Of a stretch of 64,000 nt of DNA, positions 1 to 7,171 are shown one piece after another. This DNA is from Halobellus sp. MBLA0158 (GTDB taxonomy: Archaea > Halobacteriota > Halobacteria > Halobacteriales > Haloferacaceae): the NCBI RefSeq assembly GCF_041477585.1, contig NZ_JBGNYA010000001.1, positions 2,914,001 to 2,978,000 of the forward strand, read 5' to 3'. A program made the translations under genes and the position numbers. Numbering within the stretch: position 1 is the first letter of the stretch; the number at the start of each line of letters is the position of its first letter. The notes under the pieces were generated by a model. It was not told where the DNA came from. It searched no databases and saw only the letters and a list, made by a program, of their open reading frames with translations.

Positions 1-1
1 C

Positions 2-928
2 GGGACGAAGGTGATGATGCCAGCCGTTCTCGTGCTCCTGGTCGGCCTCGCGGTCTGGGCCGGAGCGCGCCCGGGCGCGGCCGAGGCGTACGCGTTCTAC
101 CTCCGGTTCGACCTCTCGACCGTCCGGGCGAACTTCTTCGACGTGCTCGGGCCCGCGGCGGGGCAGGCGCTCTTCACCCTCTCGCTCGGCGCGGGGACGA
201 TGATCACCTACGCCTCCTACATCGACGAGGACCGCTCGCTGCCCTTCGACGGGACCGTGATCGCCGTCCTCAACACGCTGGTCGGCGTGCTGGCGGGCCT
301 CGTCGTCTTCCCGCTCCTGTTCTCGCTCGGCGTCGACCCGGCGCAGACGGCCCCCGGACCGGGCGCGCTGTTCGTCGGCCTCGCGGGCGCGTTCGCCCAA
401 CTGCCGGCGGGGGCGGTCGTCGCGACGGCGTTCTTCGGCGTCGTGGTGCTGGCGGCGCTGTCGTCGTCGATCAGTATGCTCGAAATCCCGGTCTCGTTCC
501 TCGTCGACGAGTACGGCCTCACGCGACGGCGCGCGGTCGCCGTCGTCACTGGCGCAGTCGTCGTGACCGGCGGGATCTGCGCGATCAACCCCACGATCCG
601 GGGTACGGCGGTGTTCGGCTTCGTCGCCGGCCCGCTCGTGGACACGCTCCTGACGGCCGGGCTGGCGGCGGTGCTTGTGTTCGTCGGCTGGGTGATGGGC
701 CGCGACGCCGTCTCGGAGTTCCGCTCGGGCGCGGGCGATCTCGCGGGCGGCCTCGCGACGCCGTGGCTCCTCGGCGCCGGCGTCGCCCTGCCCGTCTTCC
801 TGTTTTTCACGCTCCTGACGAACTTCGGCGTGGACGCCAGCCTCGGCTTCTGGCCGACGGTCGCCGTCGCCGTCGTCGCCGGCGGCGCGGCGTTCGCCGG
901 CCTCCGGACCGAGCGTTCGCTCGTCTAG
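2..928 (+). CDS. SNF-family Na+-dependent symporter, C-terminal part (cut by window edge)
   Basis: The frame is open from base 2, so only the C-terminal 308 residues are seen. The protein is almost entirely hydrophobic helices. The segment at about 173-225 reads FTLSLGAGTMITYASY, which matches the LeuT-type TM6 motif whose unwound helix holds substrate and Na+; the KVMMPA motif lies just upstream at the window start. This identifies the neurotransmitter:sodium symporter (SNF) family, probably importing an amino acid across the cytoplasmic membrane. The tail after the last helix is short. The substrate cannot be told, and internal ATG/GTG codons at 11-19 should not be taken as the start. Confidence 0.88.
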   Translation, partial: GTKVMMPAVLVLLVGLAVWAGARPGAAEAYAFYLRFDLSTVRANFFDVLGPAAGQALFTLSLGAGTMITYASYIDEDRSLPFDGTVIAVLNTLVGVLAGLVVFPLLFSLGVDPAQTAPGPGALFVGLAGAFAQLPAGAVVATAFFGVVVLAALSSSISMLEIPVSFLVDEYGLTRRRAVAVVTGAVVVTGGICAINPTIRGTAVFGFVAGPLVDTLLTAGLAAVLVFVGWVMGRDAVSEFRSGAGDLAGGLATPWLLGAGVALPVFLFFTLLTNFGVDASLGFWPTVAVAVVAGGAAFAGLRTERSLV

Positions 929-973
929 GGCGGGCGCTATTCGGCCCGGCGGAAGCGGCGTCCCGCCGCCCGA

Positions 974-1174
974 TCACTCGTGGTCAAGCGAGACCGTCCG
1001 GCGGCGGATCGCTCCGCAGCCCGGACAGACGTGGCGGTACTCGACGGTCTTCCCGGTGGTCACGGCCTGCCAGGAGCCGCCGTCGTCGTCGTAGCCGCAC
1101 TTCGGGCAGACGAGGTCGACCTCGCTGTACCGCGACTGTAACCGTTCGAAGGGTGACCGCGGTGATGTGGCCAT
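974..1174 (-). CDS. Small zinc-ribbon protein (HVO_0649-type)
   Basis: A 66-residue soluble protein with one clear zinc ribbon: CPKCGYDDD near residue 22 and CPGCGAIRRR near residue 50, joined by a beta-rich stretch. The arrangement is like the C-terminal ribbon of archaeal TFS/RPA12, but the N-terminal domain is absent, so it is not TFS itself. The ATG at 1174 (MATSPRS) is chosen over upstream ATGs because family members usually start just before SPFERLQSRYSEVDL. It faces the symporter gene convergently. Role unknown; nucleic-acid or protein binding through zinc is an inference. Confidence 0.75.
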   Translation of the reverse strand: MATSPRSPFERLQSRYSEVDLVCPKCGYDDDGGSWQAVTTGKTVEYRHVCPGCGAIRRRTVSLDHE

Positions 1175-1320
1175 AGTCAACACGTACCACGATACGAACT
1201 GTCATAAATCATCCCGATCGTTCACGATTCCCACGCGGTGATATCGACGGACGACGAACCTCCCCTTGTCGGATTGCGGAAACCCTTTTGCCTCCCGTCG
1301 GCACGTACGTGACGATGATC

Positions 1321-1327
1321 GGAGGTG
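1321..1327 (+). promoter_or_regulatory. Strong ribosome binding site of pccB
   Basis: GGAGGTG lies 7 nt before GTG 1335 and is complementary to the 16S rRNA 3' end. It decides the start codon of pccB. A Shine-Dalgarno-led start is notable here because many other genes in the window look leaderless. Confidence 0.65.
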
Positions 1328-1334
1328 GTCCGAC

Positions 1335-2885
1335 GTGACGATGGAGGACCGGATCGAGGAGCTACGCGAAAAGCGCGTGCGCGCGCTGAAAGGCGGCGGC
1401 GAAGAGCGGATCGAGGCCCAACACGACAAGGGGAAGATGACCGCCCGCGAGCGGATCGACTACTTCCTCGACGACGGGACCTTCAACGAGATCGACCAGC
1501 TCCGCACCCACCGGAACCACAACTTCGGGATGGAGGAAAAGCAGCTGCCGGGCGACGGGGTCGTGACCGGCTACGGCGAGGTGGACGGACGAAAGACGTT
1601 CGTCTTCGCCCACGACTTCACCGTCTTCGGCGGCTCGCTCGGCGAGGTCTTAGCGGAGAAGATCACGAAGGTGATGGACAAGGCGGTGGAGGTCGGCGCG
1701 CCGGTCGTCGGCCTCAACGACTCCGCGGGCGCCCGCATCCAGGAGGGCGTCCAGTCGCTCGCGGGCTTCGGCGAGATCTTCCGCCGCAACACGGAGGCCT
1801 CGGGCGTCGTCCCGCAGATCTCGGCGATCATGGGACCCTGCGCCGGCGGCGCGGTCTACTCGCCCGCGCTCACCGACTTCACGTTCATGGTGAAGGACAC
1901 GAGCCACATGTTCATCACCGGCCCCGACGTGATCAAGACGGTCACGGGCGAAGAGGTGAGCTTCGAGGAGCTCGGCGGCGCCGTCACCCACGCCTCCACC
2001 TCCGGGGTCGCGCACTTCGCCTGCGAGAGCGAGGAGGAAGCCCTCGACGACATCCGCCGGCTGCTGTCGTATCTGCCGCCGAACAACGTCGAGGACCCGC
2101 CGCGCGTCGAGCCGTGGGACGACCCCGAGCGCGCCGACGAGTCGCTGAACGACGTGGTCCCCGACGAGCCCCGCAAGCCCTACGATATGCACGACGTGAT
2201 CGGCGGCGTCCTCGACTCCGATTCCTTCTTCGAGGTCCACGAGGGCTTCGCGAAGAACGTCGTGGTCGGCTTCGCCCGGCTGGACGGCCACTCGGTCGGC
2301 GTCGTCGCCAACCAACCGAGAGTCAACGCCGGCACGCTCGACATCGAAGCCTCCGAGAAGGCCTCGCGGTTCGTCCGCACCTGCGACGCGTTCAACGTCC
2401 CGATCGTCACCTTCGTCGACGTCCCCGGCTTCCTCCCCGGCACGGACCAGGAGCACAACGGCATCATCCGCCACGGCGCGAAGCTCCTGTACGCCTACTC
2501 CGAGGCGACGGTGCCGCTCTTGACTGTGATCACCCGGAAGGCCTACGGCGGCGCCTACGACGTGATGGCCTCCAAGCACCTCGGCGCCGACGCCAACTAC
2601 GCGTGGCCGACCGCCGAGATCGCAGTGATGGGGCCGCAGGGCGCGGTCAACATCCTCTACGACGACGAACTGGCCGCGGCGGACGACCCCGACGCGCGCC
2701 GCGACGAACTAATCGAGGAGTACAGGGAGGAGTTCGCGAACCCCTACACCGCCGCGGACCGGGGCTTCATCGACGCGGTCATCGAGCCGCCCGAGACCCG
2801 GGCGCGGCTCGTCTCGGACCTCGAACTGCTCCGCTCGAAGCGCGATTCCCTCCCCGAGAAGAAACACGGGAACCTCCCGATCTGA
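1335..2885 (+). CDS. pccB: Acyl-CoA (propionyl-CoA) carboxylase, carboxyltransferase beta subunit
   Basis: A 516-residue carboxyltransferase that moves CO2 from carboxybiotin to acetyl- or propionyl-CoA, giving malonyl- or methylmalonyl-CoA. It has the two crotonase-like halves of the family: ...[14 protein letters not shown] and [17 protein letters not shown] in the first half, [17 protein letters not shown] and [10 protein letters not shown] in the second. The length is typical. The start is GTG 1335 ([14 protein letters not shown]), preceded at 7 nt by a GGAGGTG ribosome binding site; longer in-frame extensions do not look like the family. pccX follows after 3 nt. The biotin carboxylase partner gene is not in the neighbourhood. 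Confidence 0.93.
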   Translation: MTMEDRIEELREKRVRALKGGGEERIEAQHDKGKMTARERIDYFLDDGTFNEIDQLRTHRNHNFGMEEKQLPGDGVVTGYGEVDGRKTFVFAHDFTVFGGSLGEVLAEKITKVMDKAVEVGAPVVGLNDSAGARIQEGVQSLAGFGEIFRRNTEASGVVPQISAIMGPCAGGAVYSPALTDFTFMVKDTSHMFITGPDVIKTVTGEEVSFEELGGAVTHASTSGVAHFACESEEEALDDIRRLLSYLPPNNVEDPPRVEPWDDPERADESLNDVVPDEPRKPYDMHDVIGGVLDSDSFFEVHEGFAKNVVVGFARLDGHSVGVVANQPRVNAGTLDIEASEKASRFVRTCDAFNVPIVTFVDVPGFLPGTDQEHNGIIRHGAKLLYAYSEATVPLLTVITRKAYGGAYDVMASKHLGADANYAWPTAEIAVMGPQGAVNILYDDELAAADDPDARRDELIEEYREEFANPYTAADRGFIDAVIEPPETRARLVSDLELLRSKRDSLPEKKHGNLPI

Positions 2886-2888
2886 GCG

Positions 2889-3170
2889 ATGCCCGAAGAC
2901 CTCACAGAGCGGCTGTCGCTCCCCGACGACGCCACCGACGAGGAGGCGGCCGCCATCGCCGCCGCGGTCGCCGCCCACGTCGCGGACGGAGAGCGAGCCG
3001 CCGTGGCCGCCGCGGCAGCGGCCGCCGCGTCCTCGGAACCGACCTGGGACGGCGAGCGGTGGACCTTCGCCGGCCGCGTCGATTCGACGAGCGGCCGACG
3101 GATCCGGCGGGTGCCCAGCGGGGCGCCGACGGACAAGTGGACGGCCGCCGGACGCGCCGAGCGGTTCTGA
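2889..3170 (+). CDS. pccX: Small acyl-CoA carboxylase subunit, PccX-like
   Basis: A 93-residue protein with an acidic N-terminus, an alanine-rich helix (about 20-55) and a short C-terminal part, WTFAGR...[20 protein letters not shown]. Position directly behind pccB and this layout match the small third subunit PccX described for the propionyl-CoA carboxylase of Haloferax mediterranei, where it is needed for activity and so for propionate flow into the PHBV polymer. It is probably cotranscribed with pccB (3-nt gap). The alanine-rich stretch is low complexity, so similarity alone is weak evidence; the call rests on context. Confidence 0.75.
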   Translation: MPEDLTERLSLPDDATDEEAAAIAAAVAAHVADGERAAVAAAAAAAASSEPTWDGERWTFAGRVDSTSGRRIRRVPSGAPTDKWTAAGRAERF

Positions 3171-3290
3171 ACGCGACGAGCAGCCATAGATTCTACACTG
3201 AGTGCCGGGCGTACAGAGACAGCTACGGCGCCGAACCACCTCGGGAGGTCCACCTCGCGGAACCGCTGACGAAATATATCGTCTCGAAGA

Positions 3291-3318
3291 GAATATATTA
3301 GATCAGTACCAACGTACT
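3291..3318 (+). promoter_or_regulatory. TATA-like box and start-site palindrome before the winged-helix gene
   Basis: AATATATTA at 3292-3300 is a TATA-like element about 25 bp before ATG 3322. Between them AGTAC-CAAC-GTACT (3305-3318) is a perfect 5-bp-arm inverted repeat sitting at the expected transcription start. A second AATATAT copy lies at 3273-3279. This fits a leaderless, self-regulated gene, since the first product is a DNA-binding protein. Confidence 0.5.
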
Positions 3319-3321
3319 AGT

Positions 3322-3837
3322 ATGCCCCGGGAGTTCGGGATCGCAGAGAGCTTCGAAGACGAGCTCGCGGCCGCGCCGGCTGACGAGCGCGTGTACCGGA
3401 TCGCCCTCCAGTTGCACGAGCCGGCGCGGATTTCGGAGATCGCCGACCGGGCGGACTGCGCTTCCGACACCGCTCGTCGCCACTGTGAGCGGCTCGCCGA
3501 AATCGGCGTGCTCGACAGCGTCGGCGACGAGCCGGTGACGTACCGGCGCAACGAGGCGTACTTCGAGTGGCGGAGACGCGATCGGCTGACGGAACTGTCG
3601 AGCGAACAGCGGCGGGAGCGACTCGCAGAGCTCACGAGTCGAGAGCGGGAGTTCCGCGACCAGTACGGTGTCGACGACCCGGACGCCGTCGTCGCGACCG
3701 AACACGCCGATTACGACGAACTCGAAGCAGTCTGGGCAGATCTCAGCGAGTGGCGGACCGTTCGACGGCGCATGGAGCGGCTCGAATCGGTGCGCCGTCG
3801 CACGACGAGCGACTCGTCGTCACCCTCGCAGGCGTGA
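3322..3837 (+). CDS. Winged-helix DNA-binding protein, DUF7342-like
   Basis: A 171-residue soluble protein. Residues 15-75 form a winged helix (RISEIADRADCASDTARRHCERLAEIGVL with a following wing GDEPVTYRRNEAYFEWRR), and the rest is a charged helical region with ERLAELTSREREFRDQYGVDDPDAV, typical of the haloarchaeal DUF7342 group. ATG 3322 is chosen because it starts right after a TATA-like box and a palindrome. The stop overlaps the GTG of the next gene (GTGA). The pairing with a TumE-like protein suggests an antidote or autorepressor role, which is inference. Confidence 0.75.
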   Translation: MPREFGIAESFEDELAAAPADERVYRIALQLHEPARISEIADRADCASDTARRHCERLAEIGVLDSVGDEPVTYRRNEAYFEWRRRDRLTELSSEQRRERLAELTSREREFRDQYGVDDPDAVVATEHADYDELEAVWADLSEWRTVRRRMERLESVRRRTTSDSSSPSQA

Positions 3838-4274
3838 CAGGGGATACCTCTTCCCGAACGGTCAACGAGAGCCTCCTGGCCCATCTGCAGTCGGTGCTCG
3901 GTCGGCTGCCGGAGGTCGCCGAGGCGTCGCTGTTTCCGCGCTCCAAACAGGAGACGCTGCTCGTCGCTCTCGAAACGGCAGCGTATCCGGACGCAATCGA
4001 GACAGTGCGCCTGGAAATCCGGGCCTATACGAACGGCGAGTTCCACATCTCGTACCTCGAACGATACCTGGGTGAGCGACGCCAGTGTCGGTGGGACCGA
4101 CACGAACAGGACCACAACAGCCGTGATCACTTCCACCCGTTACCGGACGCCAGCACGGCGGCAGCCGAAGATCGGTCGTTTCCGCTGGATCTGACCGCCG
4201 TGCTCCGGAGTGTCGTCTTCCCGTGGGTCGAAGAGCGGTTCAGCGAGCTCTGGGACGGAGAGAACGGGAGATAA
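3834..4274 (+). CDS. TumE-like (DUF6516-type) protein, possible toxin partner
   Basis: A 146-residue protein starting at GTG 3834, four bases inside the upstream stop codon, so it is translationally coupled. The core LEIRAYTNGEFHISYLERYLGE followed by WDRHEQDHNSRDHFHPLP resembles the beta-sheet core of TumE/DUF6516 proteins, whose conserved part is a D/N-rich ...RWDNxPHH... motif. In other prokaryotes TumE is the toxin of the TumA-TumE pair, where TumA is the small HTH partner. Here the partner is a winged-helix protein. A toxin function is inferred from pairing only. Confidence 0.6.
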   Translation: MTGDTSSRTVNESLLAHLQSVLGRLPEVAEASLFPRSKQETLLVALETAAYPDAIETVRLEIRAYTNGEFHISYLERYLGERRQCRWDRHEQDHNSRDHFHPLPDASTAAAEDRSFPLDLTAVLRSVVFPWVEERFSELWDGENGR

Positions 4275-4362
4275 TCCCTCGAAGGTGGCGCAGAACGTCG
4301 TCACTTGGTGTCTGAAGCCGCCGCTCGCGACCGCGACACCGTCGAGAACAGAGACAGAACGG

Positions 4363-4569
4363 TTACGCCGAAGCCGACGAGGAGGGGTCCGAGCCGCCCT
4401 TCTTCCGCGTGATGTAGCCCGCGATCCGGTTGCGGACGCCCTTCGATTCGACGTTCGTGAGCGTCGCGACGCTTTCCTTGTTCGTCTCGAAGTCCGTGTT
4501 GAACGCCTCGGGATACTTCTCTAAGAGGAGCTTCCCGAGCTGTTTGACGTACTTGGGTTTGATCGCCAT
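4363..4569 (-). CDS. rps17e: 30S ribosomal protein S17e
   Basis: A 68-residue basic-to-mixed protein found in archaeal and eukaryotic small ribosomal subunits. MAIKPKYVKQLGKLLLEKYP and the later NRIAGYITRKKGG are diagnostic of S17e, including the conserved KGVRNRIAGY motif. It is on its own transcript, downstream of and codirectional with the lrp gene, with about 110 bp between them. Confidence 0.95.
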   Translation of the reverse strand: MAIKPKYVKQLGKLLLEKYPEAFNTDFETNKESVATLTNVESKGVRNRIAGYITRKKGGSDPSSSASA

Positions 4570-4678
4570 ATCCCTTCTTCTGCCAGCGTCGCACTAAAAC
4601 GATTCGTTCCGGCCCGCAGGAGTCGAACGTCGGCAAGGCGGTCTCGAAGCCTCCCGCGACCTCCGAGAGAACCGACGC

Positions 4679-5101
4679 CTACGGCGATCGCCCGAGCTGT
4701 TCGTCGAGGATGAGCCGCGTCTTCGTGTTCTTCACCTCGTCGAGTTCGCGCGCGCGAGTGATGAGGTCGTTCACCGCCTGGGTGTCGGCGGCGTCGACGA
4801 CGAGGACGACGTCTTCCTCCCCCGAGACCTGCCAGACGAAGTCGACCTGGTCCCATTCTGTCATCTGATCGGTGATCTCCGTGGTGTCGACGTCGACCTT
4901 CACCGACACCTCGATCATCGCCTTGATGTTTCCCGTGCTCGTCGAGACGGTGAAGCGCTCGATGATGCCCTCCTCCAGGAGGCGCTCGACGCGGTTCCGA
5001 ACCGTTCCCTCGGAGGTCCCGACCTGTTCGGCGATCTCCGTGTAGGGCGTCCGGGCGTCGCGTCGGAGGATGTCGAGGATCTGGCGATCGAGGTCGTCCA
5101 T
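4679..5101 (-). CDS. lrp: Lrp/AsnC-family transcriptional regulator
   Basis: A 140-residue regulator: AsnC-type HTH at residues 1-60 (MDDLDRQILDILRRDART...GTVRNRVERLLEEGII) and an RAM/AsnC ligand-binding beta-alpha-beta domain at 65-140. Such proteins form octamers and sense amino acids. It is divergent from carA, and a near-perfect TTACGAA-A-TTCGTAA palindrome lies in the 97-bp shared intergenic region, about 30 bp upstream of its own ATG. Autoregulation and control of carA are therefore likely, though inferred. The effector is not readable from sequence. Confidence 0.9.
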   Translation of the reverse strand: MDDLDRQILDILRRDARTPYTEIAEQVGTSEGTVRNRVERLLEEGIIERFTVSTSTGNIKAMIEVSVKVDVDTTEITDQMTEWDQVDFVWQVSGEEDVVLVVDAADTQAVNDLITRARELDEVKNTKTRLILDEQLGRSP

Positions 5102-5132
5102 ACGAGGCCAACGACCTCGGGGGGCTTACCGA

Positions 5133-5172
5133 TTACGAAATTCGTAACTCAGCTACGAAAGTAACACTTATA
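5133..5172. promoter_or_regulatory. Palindromic operator between lrp and carA, with carA TATA
   Basis: TTACGAA-A-TTCGTAA (5133-5147) is palindromic apart from its central base, followed by a degenerate second copy, TACGAAAGTAA (5154-5164). CTTATA at 5167-5172 is about 27 bp before the carA ATG and is its likely TATA box. The spacing of the two copies (about 20 bp) fits cooperative binding by an Lrp-type multimer, here most likely the product of the adjacent gene. Confidence 0.65.
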
Positions 5173-5198
5173 CCCCCGGATAACGTCCGTTTCTCGTA

Positions 5199-6266
5199 AT
5201 GTCGGACGCCTATCTGGCCCTGGAGGACGGCCGCGTGATCGAGGCTCGCGGGCGCGCTCCGGGACGGACCCGCGGCGAGCTAGTGTTCACGACTGCGTAC
5301 ACCGGCTACGAGGAGAGCCTGACCGACCCCTCCTACGAGGAGCAGGTGCTCACCTTCTCGTACCCGCTCATCGGTAACTACGGCGTCCGGGAGGAGCGAT
5401 TCGAGTCCGACCGCGTCCACCCGCGCGCGGCGATCGCCCACGAGTTCACCGAAGACGTCGTCGAGTGGCTCCACGAGGAAGACGTCCCTGCGATCGACCA
5501 CATCGACACCCGCGAACTGGTCACCTCCATCCGCGAGGAGGGCGCGATGAAGTGCGGCATCGCCGTCGGCGACGACGTCACGCCGGCGGACGCGAAGGCC
5601 GAACTGGAACAGTGCAAGGGAATGAGCGAGCACGTCGACATCGGCAAGCGCGTCACCACCGTCGAACACACGACCTACGGCGAGGGCGGCGACGTCGACG
5701 TCGCGCTCATCGACTGCGGCGCGAAGATGTCGATCGTCGAGTCGCTCGTCGAGCGCGACGCCACGGTCCACGTGCTCCCCTACGACACCACGAGCGAGGA
5801 TCTCGCGGCGGTCGACCCCGACCTCCTGTTCATCTCGAACGGCCCGGGCGACCCGGCGAACTTCGAGGCCGCCCAGGAGCTCGTCGAAGCGCACGTCGGC
5901 GAACTGCCGATCGCCGGGATCTGCCTCGGCCAGCAGGTCGTCGCCCGCGCGCTCGGCGGCACGACCGAGAAGATGGACTTCGGCCACCGCGGCGTGAATC
6001 AGCCGGTCCGCGACCTCGACTCCGGGAAGGTCGTGATGACGACCCAGAACCACGGCTACACCGTCGGCGAGCCGGGCGACAAACTCGACGTGAAGCAGAT
6101 CAACGTAAACGACGACACCGCCGAGGGCCTCGCGAACGAGGAACTGGACATCATCACCCGTCAGTACCACCCCGAGGCCCACCCCGGTCCCCACGACTCG
6201 CTCGGCTTCTTCGACGACGTCCTCGCGATGACGGACGCGAGCCAGCACGTCGTCGCCGACGACTGA
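5199..6266 (+). CDS. carA: Carbamoyl-phosphate synthase, glutaminase (small) subunit
   Basis: A 355-residue enzyme that hydrolyses glutamine and passes ammonia to CarB for carbamoyl phosphate, the precursor of arginine and pyrimidines. The N-terminal CPSase small-chain domain covers about 1-150 (FTTAYTGYEESLTDPSYEEQ) and a class I glutamine amidotransferase domain covers 165-350. The triad is visible: nucleophile Cys242 in GICLGQQ, His324 and Glu326 in QYHPEAHPGP. No carB lies next to it in this window. Control by the divergent Lrp protein is suggested by the shared operator. Confidence 0.95.
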   Translation: MSDAYLALEDGRVIEARGRAPGRTRGELVFTTAYTGYEESLTDPSYEEQVLTFSYPLIGNYGVREERFESDRVHPRAAIAHEFTEDVVEWLHEEDVPAIDHIDTRELVTSIREEGAMKCGIAVGDDVTPADAKAELEQCKGMSEHVDIGKRVTTVEHTTYGEGGDVDVALIDCGAKMSIVESLVERDATVHVLPYDTTSEDLAAVDPDLLFISNGPGDPANFEAAQELVEAHVGELPIAGICLGQQVVARALGGTTEKMDFGHRGVNQPVRDLDSGKVVMTTQNHGYTVGEPGDKLDVKQINVNDDTAEGLANEELDIITRQYHPEAHPGPHDSLGFFDDVLAMTDASQHVVADD

Positions 6267-6267
6267 T

Positions 6268-6344
6268 AGCGATTACTCTCACTGTTTCCCACCGACGCCA
6301 CCCCCGGTGACGGCGTTCGGCGGTACGAGACGAGAGTAATCACT
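6268..6344. repeat. Nested inverted repeat downstream of carA
   Basis: A 13-bp arm at 6268-6280 (agCGATTACTCTC) is repeated in inverted form at 6332-6344 (GAGAGTAATCact) with one mismatch. Between them a second hairpin (ACGCCACC...GGTGACGGCGT) is centred near 6303. The 77-bp unit could be a transcript-end structure of carA or a small MITE-like element. No transposase is present and no second copy was seen in the window. Confidence 0.5.
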
Positions 6345-6449
6345 ACGAAGCCTGAACACACGGCCTCGTCGCTCGATTTTTCCGCGGTACGCGTCTGTCG
6401 GAGAAGGAGCCACACCAACGCTAAGGTATCACAGCCAGTATTACTACAT

Positions 6450-6710
6450 ACGAGCGAGTCCACGCGCGTCACGGAGAAGGGACAGGCGACGATCCCGAAG
6501 GAGCTCCGGGAGAAGTACGGTTTGAATCCCGGCGACGAGGTCGTCTGGATGGACACCGACGAGGGGATCGTCGTCAAAAAGCGCACCCGCACCAGCGGTC
6601 GCGGGATGCTCGTGCCCGAAGACACGCCCGAAGAGAAGCGCGAAGAGATCGCCGAGGCGCTGGAACAGCGAGTCCGCGACCGTCGCGACCGCAACTACGA
6701 GGACGCCTGA
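6450..6710 (+). CDS. VapB-type AbrB/SpoVT antitoxin, start codon apparently lost
   Basis: The frame encodes TSESTRVTEKGQATIPKEL then REKYGLNPGDEVVWMDTD, a textbook swapped-hairpin AbrB domain, followed by a helical toxin-binding tail (TPEEKREEIAEALEQRV). Its 3' end overlaps the toxin ATG (TGATG). No ATG, GTG or TTG precedes the AbrB core in this frame: the position where ATG is expected reads CAT-ACG, consistent with loss of the G from ATGACG. The first conventional start is TTG 6522, in the middle of the domain. Either translation uses a non-standard codon, the gene is dead, or there is a base error. Coordinates give the conserved reading frame. Confidence 0.75.
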   Translation, partial: TSESTRVTEKGQATIPKELREKYGLNPGDEVVWMDTDEGIVVKKRTRTSGRGMLVPEDTPEEKREEIAEALEQRVRDRRDRNYEDA

Positions 6711-7117
6711 TGGCGACGTACACCGCCGACGCCGTCGCACTCTTGGCCTATCTCGTCGACGCGCTCCCGCCGGAGGCGGACCGAGTATTTACCGAGGCCG
6801 AGGCTGGAGAGACGGTGATCCAGGCACCGAGCACGGCGCTCGGCGAGGTGCTGTACTCGGTTTCGCGGGACAAGGACGTCCGGGGCGTGACGCTCACGGG
6901 GACGCCCGAAGACGCCCGTCAGGCGCTGGTCGGGAGCGGGCCGATCTCGGTCGCGCCGGTCGGCGACGCCGAACTCGTCGAATACGCAGGCGTGGTCGAT
7001 CGGTTCAGTATTCACGACGGCCTGATCGTCGCCAGCCACCGAGCACGGGATACGGACGCGATCATCACTACCAACAGCGCGATCGCCGAGGTCGACTACG
7101 AAACCGTCTGGGAGTAG
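6710..7117 (+). CDS. PIN-domain ribonuclease, VapC-like toxin
   Basis: A 135-residue PIN protein. Acidic residues expected to bind Mg2+ are visible: Asp8 in MATYTADAVALLAYL, Glu in TALGEVLYSVSRD, and the Asp pair in FSIHDGLIVASHRARDTDAIITTN. VapC toxins cleave RNA, often tRNA, and are held by an AbrB-type VapB. The ATG overlaps the antitoxin stop by one base, so it is normally translated after vapB. If the antitoxin really lacks a start, this toxin must be inactive, weakly expressed, or controlled by another VapB. Confidence 0.85.
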   Translation: MATYTADAVALLAYLVDALPPEADRVFTEAEAGETVIQAPSTALGEVLYSVSRDKDVRGVTLTGTPEDARQALVGSGPISVAPVGDAELVEYAGVVDRFSIHDGLIVASHRARDTDAIITTNSAIAEVDYETVWE

Positions 7118-7171
7118 GGGGCGCCCGTCGAGACCCACGGATTTATGACGAAACGCACGGAGAACGGACCT

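Noticed and set aside
1325-3301. A 658-codon ORF in another frame over pccB
   Set aside because: Arg-rich shadow of the carboxyltransferase, with no start signal or family signature.
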